Shown: positions 1-12,787 of the stretch, piece after piece
Position numbering within the stretch: position 1 is the stretch's first letter
Layout of the letters: the number at the start of each line of letters is the position of its first letter
Assembly (NCBI RefSeq): GCF_014467235.1
Contig: NZ_NKHP01000006.1
Span: forward strand, 1 to 64,000
Length of the DNA stretch: 64,000 nt
Direction: 5' to 3'
Origin: Xenorhabdus indica
GTDB lineage: Bacteria > Pseudomonadota > Gammaproteobacteria > Enterobacterales > Enterobacteriaceae
The notes under the pieces: generated by a model
The model's input: only the letters and a program-made list of their open reading frames with translations
What the model was told of the DNA's origin: nothing
Database searches by the model: none
Position numbers and translations under genes: made by a program

Positions 1-150
1 AAATTAACTGTTTCAGTCACTCTTCAAGACTTTAATCTTTCTGGCCTTTCGGCCTTGTCGATAATGTCCTGCGAGTGCCCACACAGATTGTCTGATTAAC
101 TTGTTAAAGAGCAGGGCAACCGAACGTTCGTTCCGGGTTGCGAGGCTGCG
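1..150 (-). other. rRNA operon leader (5' end of an rrn transcript leaving the window)
   Basis: On the minus strand this stretch reads like the enterobacterial rrn leader. A boxA antitermination element, complementary to + bases 102-113 (GCTCTTTAACA on the minus strand), is followed by the conserved segment containing ACAATCTGTGTGGGCACTCG at 73-92. The 16S gene itself lies to the left of base 1 and is not visible. The adjacent hemG-trkH order matches the rrnA locus of E. coli, which supports the identification. A short reading frame on the opposite strand across this leader is not a gene. Confidence 0.88.
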
Positions 151-151
151 T

Positions 152-179
152 ATCTTACGCTTTCCTCTCAGCGTGTCAA
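152..179 (-). promoter_or_regulatory. rrn P2-type promoter
   Basis: On the minus strand a -35 box TTGACA (174-179) is separated by 16 bases from a -10 box TAAGAT (152-157). It lies between the stronger upstream promoter and boxA, which is where P2 sits in E. coli rrn operons. Start-site position is inferred, not shown. Confidence 0.75.
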
Positions 180-251
180 GCCTTTATTTTCTCAGCTTTT
201 CACGCTTGTCATCCCGACTGGTTTGTGTGTTTGTCGTGACAACGGATGCGC

Positions 252-279
252 ATTATAGGGAGTTTTCCGGCGCTGACAA
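252..279 (-). promoter_or_regulatory. rrn P1-type promoter with GC-rich discriminator
   Basis: On the minus strand a -35 box TTGTCA (274-279) and a perfect -10 box TATAAT (252-257) are 16 bases apart and are followed by GCGCATCC, a GC-rich discriminator typical of stringently controlled rRNA promoters. The spacer and boxes closely resemble E. coli rrnB P1. The T-rich tract upstream (281-310) could act as an UP element. Confidence 0.85.
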
Positions 280-354
280 TAGTTTTTTTGCACTTTTTTT
301 CTGTTCGCATTTTTTTTCCTCAAAACGACGTAAAAATCAGCGAATGGATTGCTT

Positions 355-897
355 TTAAGGCGCTTTTTGACATGCTAACTGTAAAAATATCTCTGAAAAA
401 TGATCTACTTTAGCCCAATCAGTGTATTCAACCTCTTTAGTTGTATCCGTTTCTCCTCCCGTCATGCGCATAATGAATTGAACCATGAGGCGATCAAACC
501 AACGATAACGGGGATAAAGCAAAGCTCCTGCAAAAACATCACACAAATCTGGCTTCCACGTGCTTTTTGTCAAGAACTTGCGTAAATAGGTATTCGTTTC
601 CGGTGTACTTTTTTCTGGTTTTCTCGCGGTTAAATTGACACTAAAGAATGCTGTCGGCAATTGATCCAATTGCTTTTGATGGCTCGTGACAAACTTATAC
701 AACGCAGAATTAAAGTGACCATAACGTATTGAGGCTCCTACCATCACTTTATGGTAAGGATCCAAATTCATGTGCTTAACTGTAGCAAGATCTCTTAAAT
801 CACATCCTATACCCGCACGACGAATATTTTCCGCGATACGGGTAATAATTTTCTTAGTCTGTCCATCCTGTGTGGAATAGAGCAGTAAGTAGTTCAT
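355..897 (-). CDS. hemG: Menaquinone-dependent protoporphyrinogen IX dehydrogenase HemG
   Basis: The 180-residue protein is a flavodoxin-like FMN enzyme that oxidises protoporphyrinogen IX to protoporphyrin IX, the penultimate step of haem synthesis, passing electrons to the quinone pool at the inner membrane. The N-terminal STQDGQTKKI is the FMN phosphate-binding loop. GASIRYGHFNSA and the RYPRYRWFDRLMVQFIM region match the enterobacterial HemG family in place and length (E. coli 181 residues). A good ribosome site (AAAGGA) lies about 9 bases before the ATG. It is the last gene of the leftward group pepQ-yigZ-trkH-hemG, 35 bases after trkH, immediately before the rrn promoter region. Identification is secure. 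Confidence 0.95.
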   Translation of the reverse strand: MNYLLLYSTQDGQTKKIITRIAENIRRAGIGCDLRDLATVKHMNLDPYHKVMVGASIRYGHFNSALYKFVTSHQKQLDQLPTAFFSVNLTARKPEKSTPETNTYLRKFLTKSTWKPDLCDVFAGALLYPRYRWFDRLMVQFIMRMTGGETDTTKEVEYTDWAKVDHFSEIFLQLACQKAP

Positions 898-932
898 AGA
901 TACGTCCTTTTAAATAACGAATCATCTCATAA

Positions 933-2384
933 TTAGTCGCGCCAGAAAGTCGGTGTGAATAGGACTAATAAAGTGAAAACCTCCAGACGTCCAAACAACA
1001 TCGTAACGACCAATATCCACTTGGCTGTCGGATTCATCGTAGTGAAGTTATCCGCTACAGTTCCCAACCCTGGCCCCAGGTTATTCAATGTTGCGGCTAT
1101 AGCCGAAAAGGCAGAGAATTCATCAATACCCGTTGCTATCAGTAGCAACATACTAATAATGAAAACCAATGCGTAAGCGGAGAAAAACCCCCAGACTGCC
1201 TCAATAATTTTTTCCGGCAATGCCCGGCGTCCCAATTTAATAGTATATACCGCGTTCGGATGCACCAGACGTTTCAGTTCGCGGGAGCCTTGTAGAAATA
1301 AGAGCAAAATACGGATGACTTTCAAACCCCCACCGGTTGAGCCGGCACATCCACCAATAAATGCAGAGCATAATAGTAGGAACGGTAGAAACAGAGGCCA
1401 CTTGGCAAAACTGTCTGTTGTAAACCCTGCCGTCGTTGCCATTGAAACAACCTGAAAGAAAGCATGATTAAGTGCATTTAATTTGGATTCATAAACAGAA
1501 TGCTGCCATAAAACCAGTGTACACAGTACGACTAATGCCAACTGGATACTGATAAACATGCGAAATTCAGGGTCACGCCAGTAGACTGTCAAACTTCGCC
1601 CGGAAAGCACAGCAAAATGTAAGCCAAAGTTACAACCGGAAATCAGTAGAAAGATCGCAATAATAGTATTAATTGTCGAGCTATTGAAAAAACCCACGCT
1701 GGCATCATGTGTTGAAAATCCACCAATTGCGATGGTAGAAAAGCTATGAGAAATCGCATCAAAAATCGACATTCCCGCTGCCCATAGTGCAATCGCACAG
1801 GCAATGGTCAATAAAACATAAATCAGCCAAAGAGTTTTAGCTGTTTCCGCAATACGAGGACGCATTTTATTGTCTTTTAATGGTCCCGGCATTTCAGCCC
1901 GATAAAGCTGCATTCCACCGACGCCCAACAAAGGCAGGATCGCAACAGCCAATACAATAATTCCCATTCCCCCCAACCATTGCAACATTTGCCGATAAAA
2001 GAGAATTGCTTTAGGAAGGGAATCAAGACCAACAAGCGTCGTCGCCCCTGTTGTTGTCAGGCCAGAAAAGGATTCAAAAAAGGCATCTGTAATCGAAAGG
2101 TTAGGTTTTTCAGAGAAAATAAAAGGTAATGCTCCGACACTGCCCAATACTGTCCAGAACAGTACAACAATCAGGAAACCCTCTTTAGGTTTCAATTCAT
2201 GTTTTTGTTCCCGATTGGGTATCCATAGTATTAAACCAATAAAGAGCGCAAAGATGAATGTCTGACTGAAAGCTCTGCCTGCACCATCTCGGTAAATTAA
2301 TGCCACCACCCCCGGAATAATCATTGTGACAGAGAAAATAATAACAAGTAGCCCGACAATACGAGTTATGGTGCGAAAATGCAT
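933..2384 (-). CDS. trkH: Trk system potassium uptake protein TrkH
   Basis: This 483-residue integral membrane protein is the K+-translocating subunit of the low-affinity Trk system, working with cytoplasmic TrkA. It is hydrophobic throughout, with the repeated membrane-pore-membrane architecture of the family. The pore loops are visible as FSGLTTTGATT, STIAIGGFSTH, SMATTAGFTTD and TLNNLGPGLG, and GGCAGSTGGGLKV follows the third one. Length equals that of E. coli TrkH. The gene lies 37 bases downstream of yigZ and 35 bases upstream of hemG on the same strand, so co-transcription with both is likely. Nothing appears broken. Confidence 0.96.
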   Translation of the reverse strand: MHFRTITRIVGLLVIIFSVTMIIPGVVALIYRDGAGRAFSQTFIFALFIGLILWIPNREQKHELKPKEGFLIVVLFWTVLGSVGALPFIFSEKPNLSITDAFFESFSGLTTTGATTLVGLDSLPKAILFYRQMLQWLGGMGIIVLAVAILPLLGVGGMQLYRAEMPGPLKDNKMRPRIAETAKTLWLIYVLLTIACAIALWAAGMSIFDAISHSFSTIAIGGFSTHDASVGFFNSSTINTIIAIFLLISGCNFGLHFAVLSGRSLTVYWRDPEFRMFISIQLALVVLCTLVLWQHSVYESKLNALNHAFFQVVSMATTAGFTTDSFAKWPLFLPFLLLCSAFIGGCAGSTGGGLKVIRILLLFLQGSRELKRLVHPNAVYTIKLGRRALPEKIIEAVWGFFSAYALVFIISMLLLIATGIDEFSAFSAIAATLNNLGPGLGTVADNFTTMNPTAKWILVVTMLFGRLEVFTLLVLFTPTFWRD

Positions 2385-2421
2385 TCAGCAGGTTCCTTCG
2401 AAATCCTGTATGACAAAACAG

Positions 2422-3033
2422 TTATTTTTTTGACGTTAAAAAAAGCGTACCGCGACTTAAATCACGTAATCTATTACCTATTTCTTCTGCAAGAGTAGCA
2501 GGTAATGATATTTGCAATGTAACATTTTCAGTATACTCACTAGCGAGCACTTGCCCTGAAAATTGCTGTAACAGTTGTTCCACCATGGAAATTTGTGCAT
2601 ATTCACACTGTAACTGATACAGTTTTTGCGGCACTTTATACTTTCTTTCCAATAGATTAAGTGCCTGCTGAACACCATTACCATAGGCTTTCACTAATCC
2701 ACCTGTACCAAGTTTGATACCACCAAAATAACGAACTGATACTGCGGTGATCTCTCCTAAACCACTCCCGATTAATTGTGCAATCATAGGTTTACCCGCA
2801 GTTCCGGTAGGCTCTCCATCATCTGAAAACCCCAATTGCTGAGAGTCATCAGGCGCACCTGCGACAAAAGCCCAACAATGATGCCGGGCATCAGGGTATT
2901 GTTCTTTGATACCTTGGATAAATGCTTTCGCTTCATCTACCCCACTGGTATGTTCCAACAGGGTAATAAAACGACTTTTCTTTATTTCTTCAGTAAAACT
3001 GACTGAAGCCGCAGGAATTAAATAAGGCTTCAT
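2422..3033 (-). CDS. yigZ: IMPACT-family protein YigZ
   Basis: The 203-residue protein belongs to the IMPACT/YigZ family. An N-terminal IMPACT domain (roughly residues 1-125) contains HHCWAFVAGAP, GFSDDGEPTGTAGKPM and RYFGGIKLGTGGL, and a small C-terminal DUF1949 domain follows. The biochemical role of YigZ is unsettled; eukaryotic IMPACT relatives modulate the GCN2 kinase, which does not exist here. Its start codon overlaps the pepQ stop by one base (TAATG type), so translation is probably coupled to pepQ. The gene order pepQ-yigZ-trkH is the same as in E. coli. Confidence 0.93.
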   Translation of the reverse strand: MKPYLIPAASVSFTEEIKKSRFITLLEHTSGVDEAKAFIQGIKEQYPDARHHCWAFVAGAPDDSQQLGFSDDGEPTGTAGKPMIAQLIGSGLGEITAVSVRYFGGIKLGTGGLVKAYGNGVQQALNLLERKYKVPQKLYQLQCEYAQISMVEQLLQQFSGQVLASEYTENVTLQISLPATLAEEIGNRLRDLSRGTLFLTSKK

Positions 3034-4367
3034 TACGACAACTGTAAATCTCTGGTCATGTTTTCGATTCTTCCATCGTGAATAATGATATTATCCTCTA
3101 TTCGAATACCGCCATAAGGCTTAAGCATATCGATTTTTTTCCAATCGAAATGTTTGCTGTATTCACTTTCACGCCAAGGCGTCAATAAAGTTTCAATGAA
3201 ATAAAGACCCGGCTCAATGGTCAAAACCATTCCTGGCTCTAAAATACGTGTACAACGCAGGTAGGAATACATTTCCGGCGCAGCCAGATGGGTTCCGCTA
3301 TCATCTTGCATAAACCCGGCAGCATCATGCACCTGTAAGCCAAGTTGATGACCAAGTCCATGTGGGAAAAATGGCGTTGTTAGCCCTTTCTCAACCATGA
3401 CGTCTTCACTAATTCCAGTAATGATATCGTGTTTTTTCAGCAACCTGGCTATGCGATGATGCATATTGACATGGTAATCGGTATATCGACTACCAGCTTT
3501 GATCGTGGCTATAATTGCCTGCTGCTCATCATTCAATCCTTTAATCAGAGCGGCGAACTCGCTGTTGGGTTTTACTGCATAAGTTCGGGTGATATCCGCA
3601 GCATAGCCATTATATTCCGCCCCAGCATCAATCAAAAAACTGCGAATTTCAGAAGGCGCGGTTTGTTGTAACTTTGTGTAATGCAAAACTGCCGCATTTT
3701 CATTCAAAGCAATAATATTATCATAAGGAACATCAGTATCACGGTGGCCTGTTGCTATTAAATAGAACATATTGATTTCGAATTCACTGACACCCGACAG
3801 AAATGCGTCATGTGCGGCCATGTGACCATTGACAGCCGTTTTCTGCGCTTCACGCATACAAGCCAGTTCATAATCGGTTTTATATGAACGATGGTAACTT
3901 AAATAATCTAAAACTACTTTAGGGTTAATATTATGATTGAGGAGTCCCAGAGATTTTGCACGATCAACTTGCTCACCGATATATGCTGTATATTGTTTTG
4001 GTAACCCATTCAGTGCAACTTTGATATCATCAGCCTTAGCCAAATGAAACATTTCTACTTCTTCAGTCCAATAACCATGAGGCAACGGTTCCACACTGTG
4101 CCAATAATCCACTGGGGAGTAAAACCATAGCTTGGGTTTATTAATACCATCGATCCATAACCAGCAATTCGGTACATTGGTTACAGGAACCCATGCTTTG
4201 AAATACGCATTTGCCTTGAAAGGATAATGGCTATCATCAAAAAACACTCGTAATAACTCACCAGAGTGAATAAGCAGGGCGTCTAGCTGACTACGTGCCA
4301 ATATTTCTCTGACACGTTTTTGCAATATTTTAATATGTTCTTGGTACAGAGATGCCAACTTTTCCAT
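3033..4367 (-). CDS. pepQ: Xaa-Pro dipeptidase PepQ
   Basis: The product (444 residues from this start) is a cytosolic metallodipeptidase that cleaves X-Pro dipeptides. The pita-bread fold's two-metal ligands are visible: the Asp pair in [17 protein letters not shown], the His in [16 protein letters not shown], and Glu residues in LTIEPGLYF and GGIRIEDN. I chose the ATG at 4365-4367 because [11 protein letters not shown] aligns with the family N-terminus and AAAGG lies about 9 bases upstream. An in-frame GTG at 4412 would add 15 residues but has a poorly spaced ribosome site. It is divergent from fadB across a 271-base control region. Confidence 0.95.
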   Translation of the reverse strand: MEKLASLYQEHIKILQKRVREILARSQLDALLIHSGELLRVFFDDSHYPFKANAYFKAWVPVTNVPNCWLWIDGINKPKLWFYSPVDYWHSVEPLPHGYWTEEVEMFHLAKADDIKVALNGLPKQYTAYIGEQVDRAKSLGLLNHNINPKVVLDYLSYHRSYKTDYELACMREAQKTAVNGHMAAHDAFLSGVSEFEINMFYLIATGHRDTDVPYDNIIALNENAAVLHYTKLQQTAPSEIRSFLIDAGAEYNGYAADITRTYAVKPNSEFAALIKGLNDEQQAIIATIKAGSRYTDYHVNMHHRIARLLKKHDIITGISEDVMVEKGLTTPFFPHGLGHQLGLQVHDAAGFMQDDSGTHLAAPEMYSYLRCTRILEPGMVLTIEPGLYFIETLLTPWRESEYSKHFDWKKIDMLKPYGGIRIEDNIIIHDGRIENMTRDLQLS

Positions 4368-4595
4368 TTTATTAGCCTTTAGGTTATCTGGCTGGAATTT
4401 AAATTTTATCACAATTCCTTTTTTTTAGTGCCATAGCAGAAAATCGATTTCATAGAAATTAACTGATAATATTTATATTTTTCAATGCAATAATAAAAAA
4501 TATCACGATACATCATAAATCTTACCTGTGATCTACCCTACAAAAAATTAATCATTGATTTGCATTCAATTAACACACTAATCACAATCAACTGC

Positions 4596-4612
4596 ATCTG
4601 GTCATACCAGAT
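4596..4612. promoter_or_regulatory. FadR operator upstream of fadBA
   Basis: ATCTGGTCATACCAGAT is a near-perfect 17-base palindrome and almost identical to the known E. coli fadBA FadR operator (ATCTGGTACGACCAGAT, recalled). It ends 26 bases before the fadB start, a position suited to repression by FadR in the absence of long-chain acyl-CoA. The rest of the pepQ-fadB intergenic region (4368-4638) is AT-rich promoter DNA in which I see no further clear feature. Confidence 0.88.
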
Positions 4613-4638
4613 GGTATGCACTCATTGAGGAGAATGAC

Positions 4639-8000
<3,362 letters not shown>

Positions 8001-8098
8001 TTGTTGAGTTATTGGAGTTATCTGACGATTATTTATGCGTATTTTCCCCTTGTCTGTCTTCTCTATTGCATCACTCTAATAAGTTGTTGCCGTAGTTT

Positions 8099-8124
8099 CC
8101 CGCCTGTCAGGGGCGGGTTTTTTT
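8099..8124 (+). terminator. Rho-independent terminator of fadBA
   Basis: A GC-rich stem CCCGCC/GGCGGG (8099-8104 with 8112-8117) closes a seven-base loop and is followed directly by seven T residues. It lies about 100 bases after the fadA stop. Confidence 0.92.
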
Positions 8125-8152
8125 ATTTCTTATATTTTATTTCTTATATTTT
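8125..8152. repeat. Exact 14-base tandem duplication
   Basis: The unit ATTTCTTATATTTT occurs twice head to tail (8125-8138 and 8139-8152), directly after the fadA terminator. It is one of several short tandem duplications in this window. Confidence 0.8.
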
Positions 8153-8156
8153 ATTT

Positions 8157-8278
8157 AATAGATTCAAATTGTGTATCAGGATAGTAATCAGATGATTCCC
8201 CAGAGGCATAGTTAACTATGTAACTGGGGGAGTGAATACTCGTCCAACAAAACATCTGAAAAGTGATGAGAAGTATGT
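8157..8278. repeat. ERIC-like palindromic repeat (degenerate)
   Basis: The core ATTCCCCAG ... CTGGGGGAGTGAATAC (8195-8236), enclosing the perfect palindrome CATAGTTAACTATG (8207-8220), corresponds to the centre of the enterobacterial ERIC element. A CCAACA and GAAGTAT stretch on the right resembles the ERIC flank. The outer ends are degenerate, so the limits are approximate. It sits between the fadA terminator and the 3' end of fre, a typical intergenic location. Confidence 0.6.
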
Positions 8279-8286
8279 CGATTGGC

Positions 8287-8988
8287 TCAGATAAACTCGA
8301 ATGCATCACCATACATGCGATCGATGCAAGCATCACGTTCACTACAAAACCGTTCACGGGCAATTTTAGCCATCTCAAAACGGCCTGCTATATAGATATC
8401 ATACGGCGCCAAACTGCCAAAATCTTCCAGAACAGCACTGAGTACAGTCCCCGTCCTCCCATGCCAATTCTCATCAACTTGTTCAACGACAGGAACAACC
8501 GTTAAATTAGGATAACATTCACTCAGTGCCTGCAATTCTTCTAAATCGTAGAGATGCTGCAATTCGCGGCCACCCCAGTAAATTGCAATTTCGCGGTTAG
8601 GATCTTTTTCTAATGCGGCCAGTAAGATAGAACGGGTATAGGAAAACCCTGTTCCTCCTGCAACTAATAGCATCGGGTTTTTACTATCTTCACGAAACCA
8701 TGCTTTCCCGTGTGGAATATCAATATCAATAACTTTCTGATCCAGGATCCTGTCCATCACCGCCATTGCATACAGATTTAATTCAGAAGCACCTATATGC
8801 AATTCAATCGTCTGTTTTTCTGATGGCGGTGATGCCATGGAGAAAGGCCGTTTATCCCGCTCATCCATAACCACCATAAGGTATTGCCCTGCACGAAAAG
8901 AAAAAGGCGAATCAGGTAATAAACGAACCCGATAAACTGTATCTGTAATGGAGTCAACCGATGTTACTTTACAGCTTAGTGTTGTCAT
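8287..8988 (-). CDS. fre: NAD(P)H-flavin reductase Fre
   Basis: The 233-residue enzyme reduces free flavins (riboflavin, FMN) with NAD(P)H. In bioluminescent bacteria such a reductase can supply FMNH2 to luciferase; that link is inference here. The N-terminal flavin-binding barrel has the signature RPFSMASPP, and the NAD-binding half has [15 protein letters not shown] and [12 protein letters not shown]. Length equals E. coli Fre (233). It starts 10 bases after the ubiD stop on the same strand, so the two are probably co-transcribed as ubiD-fre, as in E. coli. Confidence 0.95.
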   Translation of the reverse strand: MTTLSCKVTSVDSITDTVYRVRLLPDSPFSFRAGQYLMVVMDERDKRPFSMASPPSEKQTIELHIGASELNLYAMAVMDRILDQKVIDIDIPHGKAWFREDSKNPMLLVAGGTGFSYTRSILLAALEKDPNREIAIYWGGRELQHLYDLEELQALSECYPNLTVVPVVEQVDENWHGRTGTVLSAVLEDFGSLAPYDIYIAGRFEMAKIARERFCSERDACIDRMYGDAFEFI

Positions 8989-8998
8989 GCGTTCCCTC

Positions 8999-10510
8999 TT
9001 ATCGCTTCAAAATATCTAATTGATCCCAAATCTCATCGACACGGGCCCGGATTTCATCACTCATGACTATCGGACGCCCCCACTCCCTTTGTGTCTCTCC
9101 CGGCCATTTATTCGTTGCATCCAATCCCATTTTTGAGCCAAGCCCAGAAACCGGTGATGCAAAATCGAGATAGTCGATTGGTGTATTTTCCATTAGGACA
9201 GTATCCCGTTGTGGGTCCATTCGCGTCGTTATTGCCCAGATGACATCATTCCAATCTCGCGCATTAATATCATCATCGCAGACAATAACAAATTTTGTGT
9301 ACATAAATTGTCGCAGGTATGACCAAACCCCCATCATGACTCGCTTGGCATGCCCTGCATATTGTTTTTTCATCGTCACGATAGCAAGCCGATAAGAACA
9401 CCCTTCCGGTGGTAGATAAAAATCGACAATTTCAGGAAATTGCTTTTGTAGAATTGGAACCAGCACTTCATTCAATGCTACCCCCAATACAGCAGGTTCA
9501 TCTGGTGGACGCCCTGTATAAGTGGAGTGATAGATGGCATCACAGCGCTGAGTAATATGTGTGACGGTCAACACTGGGAACATATCTACTTCATTATAAT
9601 AACCAGTGTGGTCGCCATATGGCCCTTCTGGCGCCAATTCGCCCGGCTCGATATATCCTTCAAGGATAATTTCAGCACTAGCAGGCACTTCCAAATCATT
9701 GGATAAACATTTCACTACTTCTGTTTTATGTCCACGTAACAGCCCGGCAAAAGCATATTCAGACAACGTATCAGGAATAGGAGTGACAGCTCCCAAGATT
9801 GTGGCAGGATCAGCTCCCAGTGCAACAGCAACAGGGAATCGTTCGCCTGGATGTGCCTGACACCATTCCTGAAAATCAAGCGCACCACCACGGTGTGATA
9901 ACCACCGCATGATAAGTTTATTTTTCCCCAAAACCTGCTGACGATAGATGCCCAGATTCTGACGCTCTTTATTTGGCCCTTTGGTGACAGTTAACCCCCA
10001 TGTTATTAGAGGAGCGGCATCTTCGGGCCAGCAGTGCATCACAGGAATACGGGTCAAATCAACTTCATCCCCCTCCCAAACCTGTTCCTGACAAGGCGCA
10101 GAACTAAGGCGCTTAGTTGGCATATTCAAAACTTGTTTGAATTTTGGCAGCTTCTCTACCAGGTCACGAAAACCTTTCGGTGGCTCAGGCTCTTTAAGAA
10201 AAGCCAGTAATTTGCCAACATCGTGCAGTGCCTTAACATCATCCTGTCCCATTCCCATTGCAACCCGTTTAGGAGTACCAAACAGATTACATAAGACCGG
10301 CATTGAATATCCTTTTGGATTTTCAAACAACAAAGCAGGACCACCGGCACGAAGAGTACGATCTGCGATCTCTGTCATTTCCAGATAAGGATCAACTTCC
10401 ATACGAATTCGTTTTAATTCACCAGATTGCTCCAGCAGGGAAAGAAAGTCTCTTAGATCGCGGTATTTCATCTTATTTAATTGTACCGATTTGCAAGGAG
10501 GGAAAGACAT
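8999..10510 (-). CDS. ubiD: 3-octaprenyl-4-hydroxybenzoate carboxy-lyase UbiD
   Basis: UbiD decarboxylates the prenylated hydroxybenzoate intermediate of ubiquinone synthesis using prenylated FMN made by UbiX. Family signatures run through the protein, including [47 protein letters not shown] and [21 protein letters not shown]. The conserved family sequence begins at [10 protein letters not shown] (ATG at 10471, 490 residues), but that codon lacks a ribosome site. The upstream ATG at 10510 (503 residues) has GGGAAGG at a good distance, so I list it, with the start uncertain. A still longer frame to 10648 is not supported. Confidence 0.93.
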   Translation of the reverse strand: MSFPPCKSVQLNKMKYRDLRDFLSLLEQSGELKRIRMEVDPYLEMTEIADRTLRAGGPALLFENPKGYSMPVLCNLFGTPKRVAMGMGQDDVKALHDVGKLLAFLKEPEPPKGFRDLVEKLPKFKQVLNMPTKRLSSAPCQEQVWEGDEVDLTRIPVMHCWPEDAAPLITWGLTVTKGPNKERQNLGIYRQQVLGKNKLIMRWLSHRGGALDFQEWCQAHPGERFPVAVALGADPATILGAVTPIPDTLSEYAFAGLLRGHKTEVVKCLSNDLEVPASAEIILEGYIEPGELAPEGPYGDHTGYYNEVDMFPVLTVTHITQRCDAIYHSTYTGRPPDEPAVLGVALNEVLVPILQKQFPEIVDFYLPPEGCSYRLAIVTMKKQYAGHAKRVMMGVWSYLRQFMYTKFVIVCDDDINARDWNDVIWAITTRMDPQRDTVLMENTPIDYLDFASPVSGLGSKMGLDATNKWPGETQREWGRPIVMSDEIRARVDEIWDQLDILKR

Positions 10511-11049
10511 TATAAGCCTTCCCATAAAGGTTACAAGGTAAACCCATAACCTACTAAAAATCAATGAGTTTATTGTAATCTTGTGGGTTAGGTTGCTGAG
10601 ATACAATGAAACATTACTCAGACTCCACCTGTTTATCAAATTGTTCAAAAAACTCTACATTACGCTGAAAGATTTTAAACCTTCCATTTCTGTCACTAAA
10701 ACTATCACTAAAAAATAGTGCTATTCTTTTAGCATGGATTTCTTCAATATACCTATTGATATAATTCAATTGATTTTAATAGTAAATCCTTTGTTGATTT
10801 CATCTATAAAAACAAAATAAATTCATAAACATACATAAAATTGGTCAATGTACAGTTAAATGCTATAAAACATGAACTTTTACTGGTAACAAACACCTAC
10901 TGGCTATAAGACCATGTTTTCTCCCCTAAACGCATTTTCACTTTATAGGTGATCCTTGTATATCAGTTTTGTTATGCTTCACTTTATAGATGATCCTGGT
11001 ATATCGGTTTTGTTATGCTAAGTACATTGTGTAATGGAGTCGGAATATT
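10511..11049. other. AT-rich divergent intergenic region between ubiD and rfaH
   Basis: These 539 bases hold the divergent promoters of ubiD and rfaH. No credible reading frame or RNA gene is visible. The clear structure is the 41-base-period tandem repeat at 10940-11019, listed separately. Confidence 0.6.
10940..11019. repeat. Tandem direct repeat, two 39-base copies at 41-base period
   Basis: Copy one spans 10940-10978 and copy two 10981-11019. The copies differ at only three positions and both contain TATATC and GTTTTGTTATGCT. The second copy ends 30 bases before the rfaH start, so the repeat may duplicate promoter or leader elements of rfaH. Confidence 0.88.
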
Positions 11050-11538
11050 ATGGGAAACTGGTATCTTCTTTACTGTAAACGCGGGCAAATCTCTCGGGCG
11101 ATAGAAAACCTGGAGCGACAGGATGTTATTTGCCTGACACCCACAGCCAAAATTGAAAAAATCGTTCGGGGTAAAAGGGCAACCGTAACCGAACCCCTCT
11201 TTCCGAACTACCTTTTTGTGAATTTTGATCCGGAGGTTATTCATACCACTACCGTCAATTCAACACGTGGGGTCAATCATTTTATCCGCTTCAGCACTTA
11301 CCCAGCTGTTGTTCCACAACAGTTAATTGATGAGTTAATGAGCGCAACTGAACAGGAGTTTACTGCACCAGAAACCCCTGTTACTGGTGATACGGTACTG
11401 ATAACTGAAGGTATTTTTGAAGGTATTCAGGCCATTTATAATGAACCGGATGGAGAAACCCGTTCGATTCTTCTGTTGAATATACTCAATAAAGAAGTCT
11501 CCAAGGTGTTGGATAATAAACAGTTCATTAAAGTCTGA
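11050..11538 (+). CDS. rfaH: Transcription antitermination protein RfaH
   Basis: The 162-residue NusG paralogue travels with RNA polymerase paused at ops sites and increases expression of long operons for LPS core, capsule, toxins and similar products. The N-terminal NGN domain begins WYLLYCKRGQISRAIENLERQ and contains PLFPNYLFVNFD and VNHFIRF. The short C-terminal KOW-like domain ends with LNILNKEVSKVLDNKQF. Length matches E. coli RfaH (162). GGAG lies upstream of the ATG. It is a single-gene unit between ubiD and an accessory region, and it is followed by a terminator. Confidence 0.95.
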   Translation: MGNWYLLYCKRGQISRAIENLERQDVICLTPTAKIEKIVRGKRATVTEPLFPNYLFVNFDPEVIHTTTVNSTRGVNHFIRFSTYPAVVPQQLIDELMSATEQEFTAPETPVTGDTVLITEGIFEGIQAIYNEPDGETRSILLLNILNKEVSKVLDNKQFIKV

Positions 11539-11559
11539 TTCAATTGAATTTTTCTCAGA

Positions 11560-11609
11560 CCGTCATAAACACCTCCGTTTTTGAGTAGGCGCTGTTTGTG
11601 GCGGTTTTT
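11560..11609 (+). terminator. Rho-independent terminator after rfaH
   Basis: A 12-pair stem (11560-11571 with 11593-11604, including two G-U pairs) is followed by five T residues, beginning 21 bases after the rfaH stop. Confidence 0.75.
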
Positions 11610-11849
11610 CTCATTAAGCCATGCTAACCTAGCAAATATAGTTGTGATTGGAAGTTTACCCCGCAAGGTAAAAATCATGACAACAGTCACATTTTCACAC
11701 TTCATGAAACCTGTTACATGAATAATAAGCACTTCTCACATTCCATCTGAAATGAATTAGTTACCCTTGTATGGATAAGAATATTTTCAGTTGAAGATCA
11801 ACCAACTAAAATCATAGAAAAAATATCTAATAAATATTAAGGTTATATA
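11610..11849. other. Intergenic region between the rfaH terminator and the first PAS_4-LuxR gene
   Basis: Together with the terminator, the gap from 11539 to 11849 is 311 bases. The remaining DNA becomes strongly AT-rich toward the regulator gene and presumably carries its promoter. I see no repeat, RNA gene or convincing operator in it. Confidence 0.5.
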
Positions 11850-12581
11850 ATGAGTCAAATCACGCCTCAGTTAACAAATATGTGGGATAAAAGTCATGAA
11901 TCATGGTCTGTAAAAGATAAGAAACTCCATCTTATATATGCAAACAAGATGTTTATTAAATTAAATAATTTGTCAGACGATTTTGATGTTACAGGGTATA
12001 CTGAAAAAGAATTACCTACACCATTTAATCATCTTGTTCACCTCTTTGAAGAACATGATCGTCAAGTCTTAACATCCATGCAACGAGTATCATCTATTAG
12101 CTCTTATTTCCAATACGAATCAAAACAACTAAGACCCTATTTTTGCGAAAAATACCCATTAATGAGTGAAGAAAATAAATGCATCGGAATCATTTGTCAC
12201 ATTAAAGAAATAGATCATTTTTCAGTACATCACTATATCAAAAATGATATTACGGCGTCCATTAACCTCAGCCCTCCTAACAATATATTAACAGAAAAAG
12301 AATGGATAATAGTATTTCTGTTCTGCCGAGGTATCAGTAATAGAAAAATTGCTAATGAATTAAAAATATCATGTCGTACATTAGAAAGATATTTTAAAAA
12401 TATCTATGAAAAATTTTCAATAAATTCAATGATTGAATTAAAAACTCTTTGCGAAAGAAACAATTATGATTTATACATCCCTCCCAAATATCTTAAATCT
12501 ATAGATTATACTTTTCTATATCCAATGGATTTCAAAATGCAGCGCGACGGCAAGAGAGAAAATTCTCAGGAGCATAGATAA
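11850..12581 (+). CDS. PAS_4-LuxR type solo transcriptional regulator
   Basis: The 243-residue protein has an N-terminal PAS_4-like sensory domain (about residues 8-130) with the motifs WSVKDKKLHLIYAN and YFCEKYPLMSEENKCIGI. A C-terminal LuxR helix-turn-helix (about 150-215) contains ILTEKEWIIV and SNRKIANELKISCRTLERY. No LuxI-type synthase is nearby, so it is a solo. Related Photorhabdus PAS_4-LuxR solos have been proposed to sense host-derived signals; the ligand here is unknown. AAGG lies 7 bases before the ATG. The gene is AT-rich. The last 15 or so residues, rich in charged amino acids, extend past the usual family end. Two relatives lie at 17173 and 17888. Confidence 0.85.
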   Translation: MSQITPQLTNMWDKSHESWSVKDKKLHLIYANKMFIKLNNLSDDFDVTGYTEKELPTPFNHLVHLFEEHDRQVLTSMQRVSSISSYFQYESKQLRPYFCEKYPLMSEENKCIGIICHIKEIDHFSVHHYIKNDITASINLSPPNNILTEKEWIIVFLFCRGISNRKIANELKISCRTLERYFKNIYEKFSINSMIELKTLCERNNYDLYIPPKYLKSIDYTFLYPMDFKMQRDGKRENSQEHR

Positions 12582-12735
12582 CTATATGCACAGAGTATGA
12601 CACACTTTAAAAAGTGATTTAAATAACCGAAGAGATAAAACTCTCATTCTATCATTAAACTATTTGCCAGAGCCCAATATATGTTATTCGCCTAAAATAA
12701 AGCCCACAAAACATTTCATGATCATCTGAATAAAT

Positions 12736-12750
12736 TGGGATATGATCCCA
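12736..12750. promoter_or_regulatory. Candidate operator palindrome upstream of the LacI-type regulator
   Basis: TGGGATATGATCCCA has 6-base arms around a 3-base centre and ends 37 bases before the regulator start. It is a possible autoregulatory site, by position only. Confidence 0.4.
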
Positions 12751-12787
12751 CCCTATATTTAGCTTATATAACTGCCAGGGAAAAGCA

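Noticed and set aside
101..358. 85-codon open frame on the plus strand over the rrn leader
   Set aside because: It is antisense to well-defined rRNA promoters, boxA and leader and has no ribosome site.
8001..8195. 64-codon frame after fadA
   Set aside because: It runs through the fadA terminator and the 14-bp tandem repeat and begins at the fadA stop.
10511..10648. Longer N-terminus for UbiD from 10648
   Set aside because: Not conserved in the family and preceded by no ribosome site; starts at 10510 or 10471 are better.
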